A stretch of DNA of 64,000 nucleotides, taken from NCBI RefSeq assembly GCF_018398335.1, contig NZ_JAHBRX010000002.1:1612001-1676000 (forward strand), read 5' to 3'. Of the stretch, positions 17,420 to 25,970 are shown piece after piece (the first letter of the stretch is position 1; every line of letters starts with the position of its first letter). The translations under genes and the position numbers were made by a program. This DNA is from Chelatococcus sp. HY11. GTDB lineage: Bacteria; Pseudomonadota; Alphaproteobacteria; Rhizobiales; Beijerinckiaceae. The notes below the pieces were generated by a model that saw nothing but the letters and a program-made list of their open reading frames with translations, made no database searches and had not been told where the DNA came from.

Positions 17420-18261
17420 GCTGTGGCGCCCCTGCGGTCGGCGCGGCGCACCAGCCAATCCCCAAGGAGATTGCAGCCGACGACGAGGCAGCCGATGACA
17501 AGCCCGGGATAGAGCACGAGCCAGTTGGCGAGAAGAATGAAGGACCGGCCTTCGCCGATCAGATTGCCGAGCGTCGGCGTGGGCGGCTGGACGCCAAGGC
17601 CGAGAAAGCCGACTGAGGCCTCCAGGATGACAAGCCGTGGCAGGTCGAGCGTGACGAGGACGATCTGCGAGCCCGCAATGTTCGGCAGAACGTGCCGCAG
17701 GAGCACCGCGAAGTCCGAGAGGCCGATGGCCCGCGACGCGTCGATATATTCGAGATCGCGCACCTCGAGCGTTCTGGCGCGGGCAACCCGCGCGAAGATC
17801 GCCCAGCCGGTGACACCGAGCACCACGATGAGATTGAGCATCGAGGGACCGACCACGGCGACGATAAGGAGGATGAGCAGGATGAAGGGAATGGCGAGCT
17901 GTATGTCGACAGCGCGCATGATCACCGCGTCCAGCCAGCCCCCGTAATAGCCGGCGATCATGCCGAGCAGCGTACCGAGGACCACGGCGATGACGGAGGC
18001 GAAGAGAACGATCCCGAGGGAGATCGCTGTGCCCAGGCCGAGCCGCGCCAGGAGATCGCGGCCGAGCTGGTCCGTGCCGAGGGGGTGCAACTGGCCCCCC
18101 ACGACACTCATTGGCGGCTTGAACGTCGCGGTGATCTGACCACGGATCGGGTCGACCGGCCAGAAAAGCGGCACCAGAACGGCAAGCGCAAGGACCGCGA
18201 CCAGAAGACTGATGGCGAAGACCGCGTCCGCATTCCGACCAGCGTTCCAGAACCGCGTCAT
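17416..18261 (-). CDS. Peptide/nickel-type ABC transporter permease (DppC-like)
   Basis: This 281-residue permease has the DppC N-terminal form, one helix followed by a long periplasmic stretch. That stretch contains HPLGTDQLGRDLLARLGLGTAISL, the family's best-known signature (about residues 60-83). An EAA loop appears near 165-185 (YIDASRAIGLSDFAVLLRHVLPN). It begins three bases after the binding-protein stop and overlaps the DppB-like gene. Together they form the membrane part of an importer for peptides or related amino compounds. Confidence 0.93.
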   Translation of the reverse strand: MTRFWNAGRNADAVFAISLLVAVLALAVLVPLFWPVDPIRGQITATFKPPMSVVGGQLHPLGTDQLGRDLLARLGLGTAISLGIVLFASVIAVVLGTLLGMIAGYYGGWLDAVIMRAVDIQLAIPFILLILLIVAVVGPSMLNLIVVLGVTGWAIFARVARARTLEVRDLEYIDASRAIGLSDFAVLLRHVLPNIAGSQIVLVTLDLPRLVILEASVGFLGLGVQPPTPTLGNLIGEGRSFILLANWLVLYPGLVIGCLVVGCNLLGDWLVRRADRRGATA

Positions 18262-18264
18262 CGT

Positions 18265-19752
18265 TCAGCGCTTGCTCATCTCGAACACCGGGATGCGCGC
18301 ATCAGGCCTTCCCTCGAAATTGAGGGTCTTGGCTTTGCCATAGAGCGAATCCTCCTGATAGAGCGTGATCAGCGGAACCTGTTCGGCGGCAAGCTTCTGG
18401 ATATTGTGCAGAACCGTCTTGCGCGCCTCGGGGTCAACGATCTTGCGGCTTTCGTCGAGGAGCTTGTCGAGCTCCGGGATGGACGCCGTGGAATAGGGCT
18501 CGCCGGTCCGCAGGATGGCATAGACGGCCGCATCAGCATCAAGGGTCTGCGTTGAACCCCAGCCGAGCATGAAGATCGGGCCCTTGCGCGGCACCTGCTG
18601 CACATAGACCGACCAGTCCAGGACCTCCTGATCGATCTTCACGCCGATGTCGCCGAACTGCTGGGCGATGGCCTGGGCGACCTCGCCGTCCTTCATGTAG
18701 CGCAGGGTCGACTGCATCTTGATGCGGAAGCCATCCGGGAAGCCGGCCTCCGCGAGGAGCGCCTTCGCCTTCTTCGGATCATAGGCTGGCGGAGGAATGT
18801 CGAGATAGCCGAAATCGGCAGGGCCGACCTGCGTGCCCTTCGGCGTCGCCATGCCCTTCAGGATATTGTCGACGATGCCCTTGCGGTCGATCGCCATGTC
18901 GAGGGCCTGGCGGACCTTGACGTTGTCGAGCGGCTTGTCCTTCATGACCAGCCCGAGATAGATCGTCAGACCGCCGTTCTTGACCTGCACGAGGTCGGCA
19001 TCGGAGCTCGACGAGATCATTGGCGCGAGATCGACCGGCACACCCTCGATCAGGTCCACTTCCCCGGTGACGAGCGCCGTGATGCGGGCCGTTCCGTCCG
19101 GGATGGCACGCCAGGTCACCTGATCAATCGACGGTTTGCCTCGCCAATAGTTTGGATTGGCCTTCAGGATGACGTGCTGATCGGGAATGAAAGCCGTGAG
19201 CTGATAGGGGCCGGTGCCGACCGGCTTCGACGCGAAGCCGTCATTGCCGACCTGCTTCACATAGCCGGGCGGCACGATATAGGCCGGATAGCGGCTCATG
19301 CGGGTCGGCAGGAGAGGATCTGGTTCGGTGGTCCTGATGCGCACTGTGTAGGGATCGACCACATCCACGCCCGCCACGGTCCTGATGTAGGAGAGGGTCG
19401 GGGATTTGGCGGCGGGGTCTATGATGCGGTCGATCGTGAACTTCACCGCCTCGGCGTTGAAATCCTCGCCGTTGTGGAATTTGACGCCCTGGCGGAGCTT
19501 AAACTCCCATGTGGTGTCGTCGATCGATTTCCAGGACTCCGCAAGCCCGGGCACGAGCTGCATCGCCTTGTCACGCATGACAAGCGTGTCGAAGATGTTG
19601 TCGACGATTGTGGCCGCCTCGCGCAGGAACCCGGGGTCCATCGCGGTGGTCGAAACCGGCCGTGCTATCGTGATCTGGCTGGCTTGGGCCCATGCCGCTG
19701 ATCCCGGCAATAAAATGGCTGCCGCCAAGGCTAACGCTTTCAGTTGTCTCAT
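18265..19752 (-). CDS. ABC transporter solute-binding protein, family 5 (peptide/opine type)
   Basis: This 495-residue periplasmic binding protein begins with a clear signal peptide (MRQLKALALAAAILLPGSAAWA). The ATG at 19752 was chosen because an AAGG-type ribosome site precedes it; the extra upstream residues of the open frame have no function. Family-5 features include AESWKSIDDTTWEFKLRQGVKFHNGEDF and the later SVYVQQVPRKGPIFMLGW-type region. It is the first gene of the operon with DppC, DppB, M20 and OCD. The 15-bp dyad at 19826-19840 is 74-88 bases before its start. The ligand is unknown. Confidence 0.93.
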   Translation of the reverse strand: MRQLKALALAAAILLPGSAAWAQASQITIARPVSTTAMDPGFLREAATIVDNIFDTLVMRDKAMQLVPGLAESWKSIDDTTWEFKLRQGVKFHNGEDFNAEAVKFTIDRIIDPAAKSPTLSYIRTVAGVDVVDPYTVRIRTTEPDPLLPTRMSRYPAYIVPPGYVKQVGNDGFASKPVGTGPYQLTAFIPDQHVILKANPNYWRGKPSIDQVTWRAIPDGTARITALVTGEVDLIEGVPVDLAPMISSSSDADLVQVKNGGLTIYLGLVMKDKPLDNVKVRQALDMAIDRKGIVDNILKGMATPKGTQVGPADFGYLDIPPPAYDPKKAKALLAEAGFPDGFRIKMQSTLRYMKDGEVAQAIAQQFGDIGVKIDQEVLDWSVYVQQVPRKGPIFMLGWGSTQTLDADAAVYAILRTGEPYSTASIPELDKLLDESRKIVDPEARKTVLHNIQKLAAEQVPLITLYQEDSLYGKAKTLNFEGRPDARIPVFEMSKR

Positions 19753-19825
19753 GACGGTGACCTTTTCTCTGGTGGCTGCAGAAAGCTGCGCGACAAAAGG
19801 CAGAAAAGTCTGTGAGTGTCGGAAC

Positions 19826-19840
19826 GATATATGATATATC
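19826..19840. promoter_or_regulatory. GntR operator candidate, copy 2
   Basis: GATATATGATATATC is a perfect 15-bp dyad in the divergent region between the ABC operon and the GntR gene, about 75 bases from each start. It is identical to copy 1 apart from reading the central base on the other strand. Confidence 0.78.
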
Positions 19841-19873
19841 CGGTGTGCACAAGGTGTGAGCGGTGAGGAGGCC

Positions 19874-19918
19874 ATGGTAAAAATTCAGGCAGCCATCCGA
19901 AGCATGAGGGTGTTGTGA
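19874..19918 (+). CDS. Possible 14-residue leader peptide before the GntR gene
   Basis: An ATG at 19874, three bases after GAGGAG, opens a frame of 14 residues ending at TGA 19916-19918. That stop overlaps the GTG start of the GntR gene as GTGA. The arrangement would allow coupled translation and autoregulation. The peptide has no recognisable family and may be chance. Confidence 0.25.
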   Translation: MVKIQAAIRSMRVL

Positions 19919-20601
19919 GCATTGGTTCTTTCAACGCGGCCCCCCGCAAAAGCCTCGTTGGCTATGTCGAGGAAGAACTGCGCAACGCCTTGGTCGAGGG
20001 GCGTCTGGAGCCAGGCACAAGGCTTGTCACCAAGGAACTCGCGGATACCCTCGGGATGAGCATTACCCCGGTGCGCGAGGCGCTGGTGCGCTTCGCCGCG
20101 TCGGGCATCCTGACCGCCGAGCCTGCGCAGTCCTTCCGCGTCCCGGCGCTGAATGCCGCGCAATATCTGGAGCTCTCGGAGGTCCGCAAGGCCGTTGAGG
20201 GGCTCGCGGCGGCAAAAGCGGCACTGCGGATCGCTGCCGCCGACATCACGCGGATGCAGGAGCTGCTCGCTCAGTATCTGGCGGCGAAGTCTGCCGGTGA
20301 TCCTCATTCCGCTCTCATGAGGAACAAGGAATTTCGGTTCGTCCTCTACGGCGCTGCCGAAATGCCGACTTTGCTCAGCGTGATCGAGACCTTGTGGTTG
20401 AGGGCAGGTCCGGGCTTCAACTATCTCTATCCCGAGGAACGCAGGCCTCTTACAATCCATAACAACTACAATGAGTTGCTCGAGGCCTTGCACCGTCGCT
20501 CCGCCGACGCCGCCCGGGTGGCGATCGAACACGCGATCGATGATGGCGCCAAACGTGTGCTCGCGGCGATCAACGCGCGCGAGAGTTCCAGCGCGGCGTG
20601 A
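19915..20601 (+). CDS. GntR-family regulator, FCD subgroup
   Basis: This 228-residue regulator has an N-terminal winged helix-turn-helix (about residues 12-75, with GTRLVTKELADTLGMSITPVREAL) and a helical FCD effector domain (about 85-215). The usual FCD metal-site positions are partly changed: where many members have a His after Asn/Asp-x-x-Phe, this protein reads NKEFRF. The GTG start at 19915 has GAGG upstream. It is divergent from the importer operon and convergent with the VOC gene. The shared dyad in three promoters makes it the likely local regulator. Confidence 0.9.
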   Translation: MSIGSFNAAPRKSLVGYVEEELRNALVEGRLEPGTRLVTKELADTLGMSITPVREALVRFAASGILTAEPAQSFRVPALNAAQYLELSEVRKAVEGLAAAKAALRIAAADITRMQELLAQYLAAKSAGDPHSALMRNKEFRFVLYGAAEMPTLLSVIETLWLRAGPGFNYLYPEERRPLTIHNNYNELLEALHRRSADAARVAIEHAIDDGAKRVLAAINARESSSAA

Positions 20602-20607
20602 TCCGTT

Positions 20608-21372
20608 TCACCGGGGCGCGAAACGGATCGTTGCTCCATGCGTCAAGGCCGGATCGGGCTCTGGCTGGGGTATCGTGGTTGCGATGACTGCCTCGAAGAG
20701 GCCGGGGCTACCCTTGTTGACCGATAAATCTTCAAGCACATCGATCCAGCCGGTGCCAAAGCCGATGCGTGTCGCCGGACGGCCATGAGCCTCGGTTTCT
20801 GACAGCGAGATCGTCTCTCCGAGGATGCCGCGCAGCGTTGCGATCACAGTGGCCACCGAGGAGGTCGCGACCCTGATGCCCGCGATGCCCGCCGCCCCAT
20901 TCCGGTGCCGCGTCGCTGCGGGAATGCGATGCGCGCGGCCGGCGCGATCCTCGACAATGAAAGGCAGGGCGTCATCGCCACCGGCGCCGATGCCGGTCAT
21001 CAAGAGGTCCAGTGACCAACGGTCGCCACTCGCGACGGAGTTGGAAACCTGGACCGGCCCGCGCGTTGGCGCGTGTAGCGACTGAAGGCGGGCTGTAATC
21101 TCCTCAATCCCCTCGACGACGAAAGAATAGTCGGCCCAGCCTTCGCCTCTTTGCAGCAACGGACCGAGGCGGTGCTTATCCGCTGCGGCGGGATCCGCAA
21201 AGGCACTGAGAAGCAGGTATGAGCCGTCCGCGAAGCTTATGAAGCGGTTAAGCATGGATCCGGCGACACCGTCATGCCGCTCGGTGACGGTAAAGCCCAA
21301 GCTTTCAAAATCGCGCGCAGCTTTGTCGAGATCATGGACGAGGACGATGAGATGATCGAAGGAAGCGCGCAC
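20608..21372 (-). CDS. VOC / glyoxalase-like-domain protein
   Basis: This 254-residue protein starts with FDHLIVLVHDLDKAARDFESLGFTV, the typical first VOC beta-alpha unit, and has a second diverged half. It resembles the Glyoxalase_3 group of uncharacterised proteins. It lies 43 bases downstream of the sulfurtransferase gene on the same strand and is probably co-transcribed with it. Possible activities are an isomerase, lyase or dioxygenase acting on a small acid; no further call is justified. Confidence 0.82.
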   Translation of the reverse strand: MRASFDHLIVLVHDLDKAARDFESLGFTVTERHDGVAGSMLNRFISFADGSYLLLSAFADPAAADKHRLGPLLQRGEGWADYSFVVEGIEEITARLQSLHAPTRGPVQVSNSVASGDRWSLDLLMTGIGAGGDDALPFIVEDRAGRAHRIPAATRHRNGAAGIAGIRVATSSVATVIATLRGILGETISLSETEAHGRPATRIGFGTGWIDVLEDLSVNKGSPGLFEAVIATTIPQPEPDPALTHGATIRFAPR

Positions 21373-21415
21373 GGCTGATCCTCGTTCGCTTGTGGAGGTC
21401 GTTAAATCAGGGCGA

Positions 21416-22288
21416 TCAGATCGTGCTGTCGACGTCGTTCGCCGGACCGGTGGCCGCCTTGGGCAGGTCGTCGCGGCGTCCCCACTCGTTCCACGAACCG
21501 TCGTAGATCGTCCAGTCCGTCTTGCCCATGCGCAGCAGCTGGAAGGCGAGCACCGCCGCCGTCACGCCAGACCCGCAGGTCGCGATGATCGGCTGGTCCG
21601 GGTCAATGCCGGCGCTACGGAAGGCCTCGTCAGCTTCTTCGGGCGAGATGAAGCTGAAATCACCCTCCTGCCGCATCATGGCTGTCCAGGGCAGATTGAC
21701 GGCACCGGGCATATGTCCTGGCGCCAGTCCTGGATACCCGGAGGGAAGCGCGCCGGAGAAGCGGTCGGGCATGCGTGCATCGACGACCTGGGCCGTGCCT
21801 TCGCTCAGTGCGATGGCGACATCGACCCAGCCCGCGATATCGGTGACAGGCGGCTTTGCCTCGAAGGTTCGCGCAATGGCCGGACTTGCCTCGCCGCTTT
21901 CGAGGCCTCTGCCTTCCGCCTTCCAGCGGCGCAAACCGCCGTTGAGTATGAAGACATTGTCGTGACCGAAGCGGTGGAACATCCACCACACGCGCGCGGA
22001 AACATAGCCCGCGTCGTAGATCACGACCGTCATGCCGTTGTCGATTCCGAGCGCGCCGACAATGGCTGAAAACTGCGCCGGACCCGGCATCATGTTCGGA
22101 TAGGGCGACGTGCCGTCCGAGGCGGCGTTGAGGTCGAAGTGGCGAGCTGTTGGAATATGCTCCGCGCGGAAAGCGTCGAGGCCGGTCTTGCCGGCCTCCG
22201 GCGCAAACCAAGCGCAATCCAGCACCGCCAGATCATGTGAGCCGAGCTTCGCTTCGAGCCACGAAGGCTCCACGAGAAAGGTTTCCAC
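21416..22288 (-). CDS. sseA: 3-mercaptopyruvate/thiosulfate sulfurtransferase (two rhodanese domains)
   Basis: This 290-residue protein has an inactive N-terminal rhodanese domain (about residues 8-125) and an active C-terminal domain (about 150-280). The active-site loop is CGSGVT with Cys238. That loop is the one known for 3-mercaptopyruvate sulfurtransferases, whereas thiosulfate enzymes carry CRKGVT. It would transfer sulfur from mercaptopyruvate, a cysteine transamination product, to an acceptor. It heads a two-gene unit with the VOC protein, and an AATATATCATACATC dyad variant lies 28-42 bases upstream, linking it to the GntR regulon. Confidence 0.92.
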   Translation of the reverse strand: METFLVEPSWLEAKLGSHDLAVLDCAWFAPEAGKTGLDAFRAEHIPTARHFDLNAASDGTSPYPNMMPGPAQFSAIVGALGIDNGMTVVIYDAGYVSARVWWMFHRFGHDNVFILNGGLRRWKAEGRGLESGEASPAIARTFEAKPPVTDIAGWVDVAIALSEGTAQVVDARMPDRFSGALPSGYPGLAPGHMPGAVNLPWTAMMRQEGDFSFISPEEADEAFRSAGIDPDQPIIATCGSGVTAAVLAFQLLRMGKTDWTIYDGSWNEWGRRDDLPKAATGPANDVDSTI

Positions 22289-22315
22289 GCCACGCCTCTC
22301 AATGTCGGATCGATC

Positions 22316-22330
22316 AATATATCATACATC
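22316..22330. promoter_or_regulatory. GntR operator candidate, copy 3 (two mismatches)
   Basis: AATATATCATACATC matches copy 1 at 13 of 15 positions and keeps the same centre. It lies directly before the sulfurtransferase gene. Imperfect symmetry suggests a weaker site. Confidence 0.6.
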
Positions 22331-22392
22331 GACTCGAGGAAAGGCCATCCGCGTCCGGAGATAAATCGGGAATGCGGGGTGGCTGGCGGCGG

Positions 22393-23406
22393 TCAAGCCG
22401 TGATGTCGTAAAGGGCCTCCCAGCCCTGGGCGCGCGCTCCGTTCTCGATGCTTTCCACGGTCGTCTTGAGGCGCTCGAGATGCGGGACGCCCACACCGGC
22501 TTCTTCCGCGATGCGAATGACCGCCCCCACTTGCCATTCCACCTCTGTCTTGCGGCGATGAATCTTCAGGTCGCGCCAGACGCCGGTGTGGGTATTGTCG
22601 TGGCTCTTCCAATAGACGCGCTGGGCATCCCAGGAAGCGGCCTGAGCCGCGTCATCGGTCGGCCGGTCCAGCCGAAACACCTTCGGGTCGAAGCCGTCGC
22701 AGTTTTCCGTGCGAATGCCGATCGCGTCCGCGACGCTGACCGCCTCGCCCGCCAGAATGGCGAGGACGGCCCGGGCGCGTGGATCATCGTAAATCTCAAG
22801 TACAGGCGCGTCGACAATGGCGGTGCCAAAATAAACCGAGCCCAAGGCCATCTTCGACCAGAGGTAACCGAAGATATTGTCTGTCACATCGATATTTTGC
22901 TGCGAAGACAACGCTTTTTGCAACGCCGTGACGCGTGATGATGTCCCGCGGCCGTCGATTTCCCCGATCTTGAAGCTTCCGGGGCCGCCATAGACGATAT
23001 GGCCTGGTTCCTTGTAGTAGCCGCCAAAGGTGAGATAGGCGCCAATCGTGCGTTCTTTCCCGACGATGGCCGCGATCTTTTCTTCCTCAAGCCCATTCTG
23101 GAGCGACAGAACATAGCCGTCCGCCGCGATCCGATCGGCATAGGGGGACAGGCCGGCGATCGTATCGCGCGACTTCACGGCGAGAAGCACGCGCTCCATC
23201 GGCCCGTCATAGGTCGATGGCGCGTGAATGGCGGGACGGACCAGCGCGTCGAGATGTCCGCTGATCCTGAGGCCATTGCGCCGGATGGCATCCGCATGTG
23301 CCTCGTTGGCCTCGATGAAGACGACCTCGTGTCCGGAGCGGATGAGATGAGCGCCGACAATGCCGCCGATCGCTCCCGCGCCGACAATGACAAAGGGAGA
23401 GGTCAT
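22393..23406 (-). CDS. Ketopantoate reductase-family protein (PanE/ApbA-like)
   Basis: This 337-residue protein begins with a Rossmann motif (FVIVGAGAIGGIVGAHLIRSGHEV). KSRDT with the likely catalytic Lys and LQNGLEEE follow, and a C-terminal helical domain completes the 2-dehydropantoate 2-reductase fold. Its N-terminus overlaps the SDR stop by one base (TGATG). The setting next to an SDR, an M28 protein and an ABC importer argues for a catabolic reductase or dehydrogenase rather than pantothenate synthesis. Substrate is unknown. Confidence 0.88.
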   Translation of the reverse strand: MTSPFVIVGAGAIGGIVGAHLIRSGHEVVFIEANEAHADAIRRNGLRISGHLDALVRPAIHAPSTYDGPMERVLLAVKSRDTIAGLSPYADRIAADGYVLSLQNGLEEEKIAAIVGKERTIGAYLTFGGYYKEPGHIVYGGPGSFKIGEIDGRGTSSRVTALQKALSSQQNIDVTDNIFGYLWSKMALGSVYFGTAIVDAPVLEIYDDPRARAVLAILAGEAVSVADAIGIRTENCDGFDPKVFRLDRPTDDAAQAASWDAQRVYWKSHDNTHTGVWRDLKIHRRKTEVEWQVGAVIRIAEEAGVGVPHLERLKTTVESIENGARAQGWEALYDITA

Positions 23407-24197
23407 CAGCGCATGTTCCTCGAGAGGGGCATATGGGTGCGGCCGCAGTGGGAGCCGCCGGTGACCTTCAGGATAGATCCCGTGGTCCAGGGCGAGGCCT
23501 TGGAGGAGGCGAGGAACACGACGGCCTCGGCGATGTCGTCGGGATGGCCGGTGCGGCCGAGTGGCGTGCCCTTCAACATCAGATCGGCATAGGGATGCAG
23601 GTCCGCCCCGCTGTCCTTCGTCCAGACCTCGTCCATGACGAGACCGGGCGCCACCGCATTGACGCGAATGCCGTGCGGCCCGAATTCAATCGCCATCACC
23701 TCGGTCATCATGCTGACCGCCGCTTTCGAGCCGTTGTATCCCGCCCCACCCGCCCGCGCGGAGGTGGCGGCCCCCGATGACAGGTTGACGATCGAGCCTT
23801 TGACCCCCCGGTCTATCCAGCGCTGGGCTATCGCCTGCACGGGCAGCATTGTCCCGCGGACGTTGATCGCGAAGATGCGATCCCAATCTTCGACCTCGAC
23901 CTCGAGCAGCGGAATATTGGGGAAGATTCCATGCGCGTTGATGAGGACATCCGGCAGGCCGAGCTGCTCCTCCGCATCGTCGATCATACGCAGGACGTCT
24001 TCCTTGGAGGACACATCGCCCGCGACTGCCGCCGTGCGTCCCGAGGACGCGAGCTCTGTCGCGACTGCCTTGGCCGCGGCCATGTTCAGGTCCGCAATGA
24101 CGACCGCCGCGCCCTCCCGCTGGCATGAGCGGGCGATTGCCCGGCCAAGACGGCCGCCGCCGCCCGTGATGAACGCCGTCTGTCCTTCGAGAAGCAT
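23406..24197 (-). CDS. SDR-family NAD(P)-dependent oxidoreductase
   Basis: This 263-residue classical short-chain dehydrogenase has the cofactor motif TGGGGRLGRAIA near residue 11, the NAHG-type stretch near 90, a catalytic Ser in SSGAATS, and YNGSKAA with the catalytic Tyr and Lys near 155-159. It sits 12 bases after the M28 gene in the same operon. The C-terminal half includes GSILKVTGG, a common SDR end motif. It probably oxidises or reduces a hydroxyl or keto product of the imported compound. Confidence 0.92.
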   Translation of the reverse strand: MLLEGQTAFITGGGGRLGRAIARSCQREGAAVVIADLNMAAAKAVATELASSGRTAAVAGDVSSKEDVLRMIDDAEEQLGLPDVLINAHGIFPNIPLLEVEVEDWDRIFAINVRGTMLPVQAIAQRWIDRGVKGSIVNLSSGAATSARAGGAGYNGSKAAVSMMTEVMAIEFGPHGIRVNAVAPGLVMDEVWTKDSGADLHPYADLMLKGTPLGRTGHPDDIAEAVVFLASSKASPWTTGSILKVTGGSHCGRTHMPLSRNMR

Positions 24198-24209
24198 CGC
24201 GATATTGTC

Positions 24210-25970
24210 CTATTGCGCCGTGGCGCCAAGATTTTGAAGGCAGGTTTCGATAGCCTTGATGGCGTCAGCCAGCGCCAGGGCGGTGCGGTTGTGGGCGCGC
24301 ATCATGCCCACATGCAGAAATCTGGCCGCGTCGCTGTCCGGATCGAGCGCTGCGAACTGCCGGATGGGTTGCAGGCCGGGATAGGCCTGCTGCGCGAGGG
24401 CGGGATCCTGGGTGAAGCGATCTTTCTCCGTGTAGTCCACCGGCACGAGCGCGCGTGACACCGCTTTGAGCGCCTCGTTGATGGTTGTGGCGTCTTCATC
24501 GCTCGCCACCTCAGAGACGGCCTTGAGCCGGGTCGCAAGCTGTTCCAGACGGCTGGCGCGAGATTGCAGCAGGCTGAGGTCAAAGCGGGCGCCGGCGGCG
24601 TCCTGCAACTCGCGCAGGGTCGCCGTGAGATAGCGGGCATGTTCGGCATAGTCGAGCGGCAGGATTTGGTCGGTGAGCAGCCGCCAGACGGCGTGCATGT
24701 AGATCTTCGTGTCGCGCACGAGGATCGTCTCGTCGATCTTGTCCAGGGTATCGGCCGGATTGTGCCACCACCACCCCGTGCCGTGGCCCACCCGGTTACC
24801 GCCGCCGAACACCGAGGCGGAGGCATTCGTTTCCGCGTCCGGCGAGGCCGGCTGTTCGCTCATGTTCTGGAAAATTCCAGGCACGCCGATGCCCCAGAAC
24901 GACTGATCGCCCGCCCTGTTTTGCCGTCTGTTGTTGAACGTCTGGCCGCTATAGGCCATGACCGCCTCGGCCGCGAGCGGGCGCAGCTCGGCTGCGCAGC
25001 TCGTGTCGCCGACGATCGTATTGCCCAGGCCGCCCGTCGAGTCCACGTTGACATGGACCAAGGCGCGTCTGTCGATATCCTCCCAATGCGCATCCGAATA
25101 CCAGGATGAACTGGAATATCGCCCTTGCGAATGCCCGGACCAGAAGACGACGCGCAGCCCGCGCCGCCATGCATCGCGATTGAGGGCCGCGATACGGGAG
25201 ACCTCCATCATGGTCGCATTCGCGCCGCCGTTGTCCATCACCCCGTAGTACCAGGTGTCGTGATGCCCCGTGTAGAACACGTAGGGTTGTTCGTGCGGGT
25301 CTGATCCCGTCATCAGGTCCGCCACCAGTATCGGTGTCTTGCGCCATCCGGTGTCGACGTCGGCGTGCAGGGTGACTTCGAGTGAGGCATCATCCTTCAG
25401 TCGCTGGCGCAGTACCTGGCCTTCATCGAAGGGGATCTGGACAATGACTGTCTTTGGCAGGCGATCGACCGTCTCATGGGTTGGGCTGCCCCAGACGGAG
25501 GACACGCACATCTCGTGAAGATGCTCGTGCGGGCTGATATGGATCTGGCCGGCTGCGCCCGCCTGCGATGCGCGTAGCGCCGCCGCGGGATTGGCGATGC
25601 CGTCGATCAGGACAATTTTGCCGACGACGGCCTGACGCGCGAAATCGGCGGCTGTCCCCGCCCCGAGGTCGATGACTTCAGCCGTGAGGCCCCCGGCGGG
25701 GGAGGATCGCGAGAAGGAATGGGTGATCGCGCGCAAAACGCGACCGTCGAGAACGACCTCGCCCTTGAGCGGAATGCTTATATAGGCGTCGTGAAGAATA
25801 ATCTCCGTGGCGAAGCCGTAGGATTTCATCTGCTCTTCACAGTAGCGCAAACTGTCGAGCTCGGTTGGCGTGCCGGCCACCTTCGTATAGCGATCGAAAA
25901 GATGCATGTGTTGCATCATCAAGGGGCCATCGACGGCCGCGATGACGGCTTCCATTGAAGGGGCGCTCAT
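24210..25970 (-). CDS. M28-family peptidase homologue with inserted PA-type domain
   Basis: This 586-residue protein resembles PSMA-like M28 metallopeptidases. An apical PA-type segment (about residues 110-180) precedes the catalytic part. Zinc-ligand motifs are seen as GHHDTW, DNGGAN, HVNVDS and WWHNPADT. The usual Glu-Glu pair is replaced by His280-Ser281 in FWSGHSQGRY. No signal peptide is obvious. It is translated in overlap with the permease gene (ATGA at 25967-25970), so it acts with that importer, perhaps cleaving an amide bond in the substrate; activity is uncertain. Confidence 0.85.
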   Translation of the reverse strand: MSAPSMEAVIAAVDGPLMMQHMHLFDRYTKVAGTPTELDSLRYCEEQMKSYGFATEIILHDAYISIPLKGEVVLDGRVLRAITHSFSRSSPAGGLTAEVIDLGAGTAADFARQAVVGKIVLIDGIANPAAALRASQAGAAGQIHISPHEHLHEMCVSSVWGSPTHETVDRLPKTVIVQIPFDEGQVLRQRLKDDASLEVTLHADVDTGWRKTPILVADLMTGSDPHEQPYVFYTGHHDTWYYGVMDNGGANATMMEVSRIAALNRDAWRRGLRVVFWSGHSQGRYSSSSWYSDAHWEDIDRRALVHVNVDSTGGLGNTIVGDTSCAAELRPLAAEAVMAYSGQTFNNRRQNRAGDQSFWGIGVPGIFQNMSEQPASPDAETNASASVFGGGNRVGHGTGWWWHNPADTLDKIDETILVRDTKIYMHAVWRLLTDQILPLDYAEHARYLTATLRELQDAAGARFDLSLLQSRASRLEQLATRLKAVSEVASDEDATTINEALKAVSRALVPVDYTEKDRFTQDPALAQQAYPGLQPIRQFAALDPDSDAARFLHVGMMRAHNRTALALADAIKAIETCLQNLGATAQ

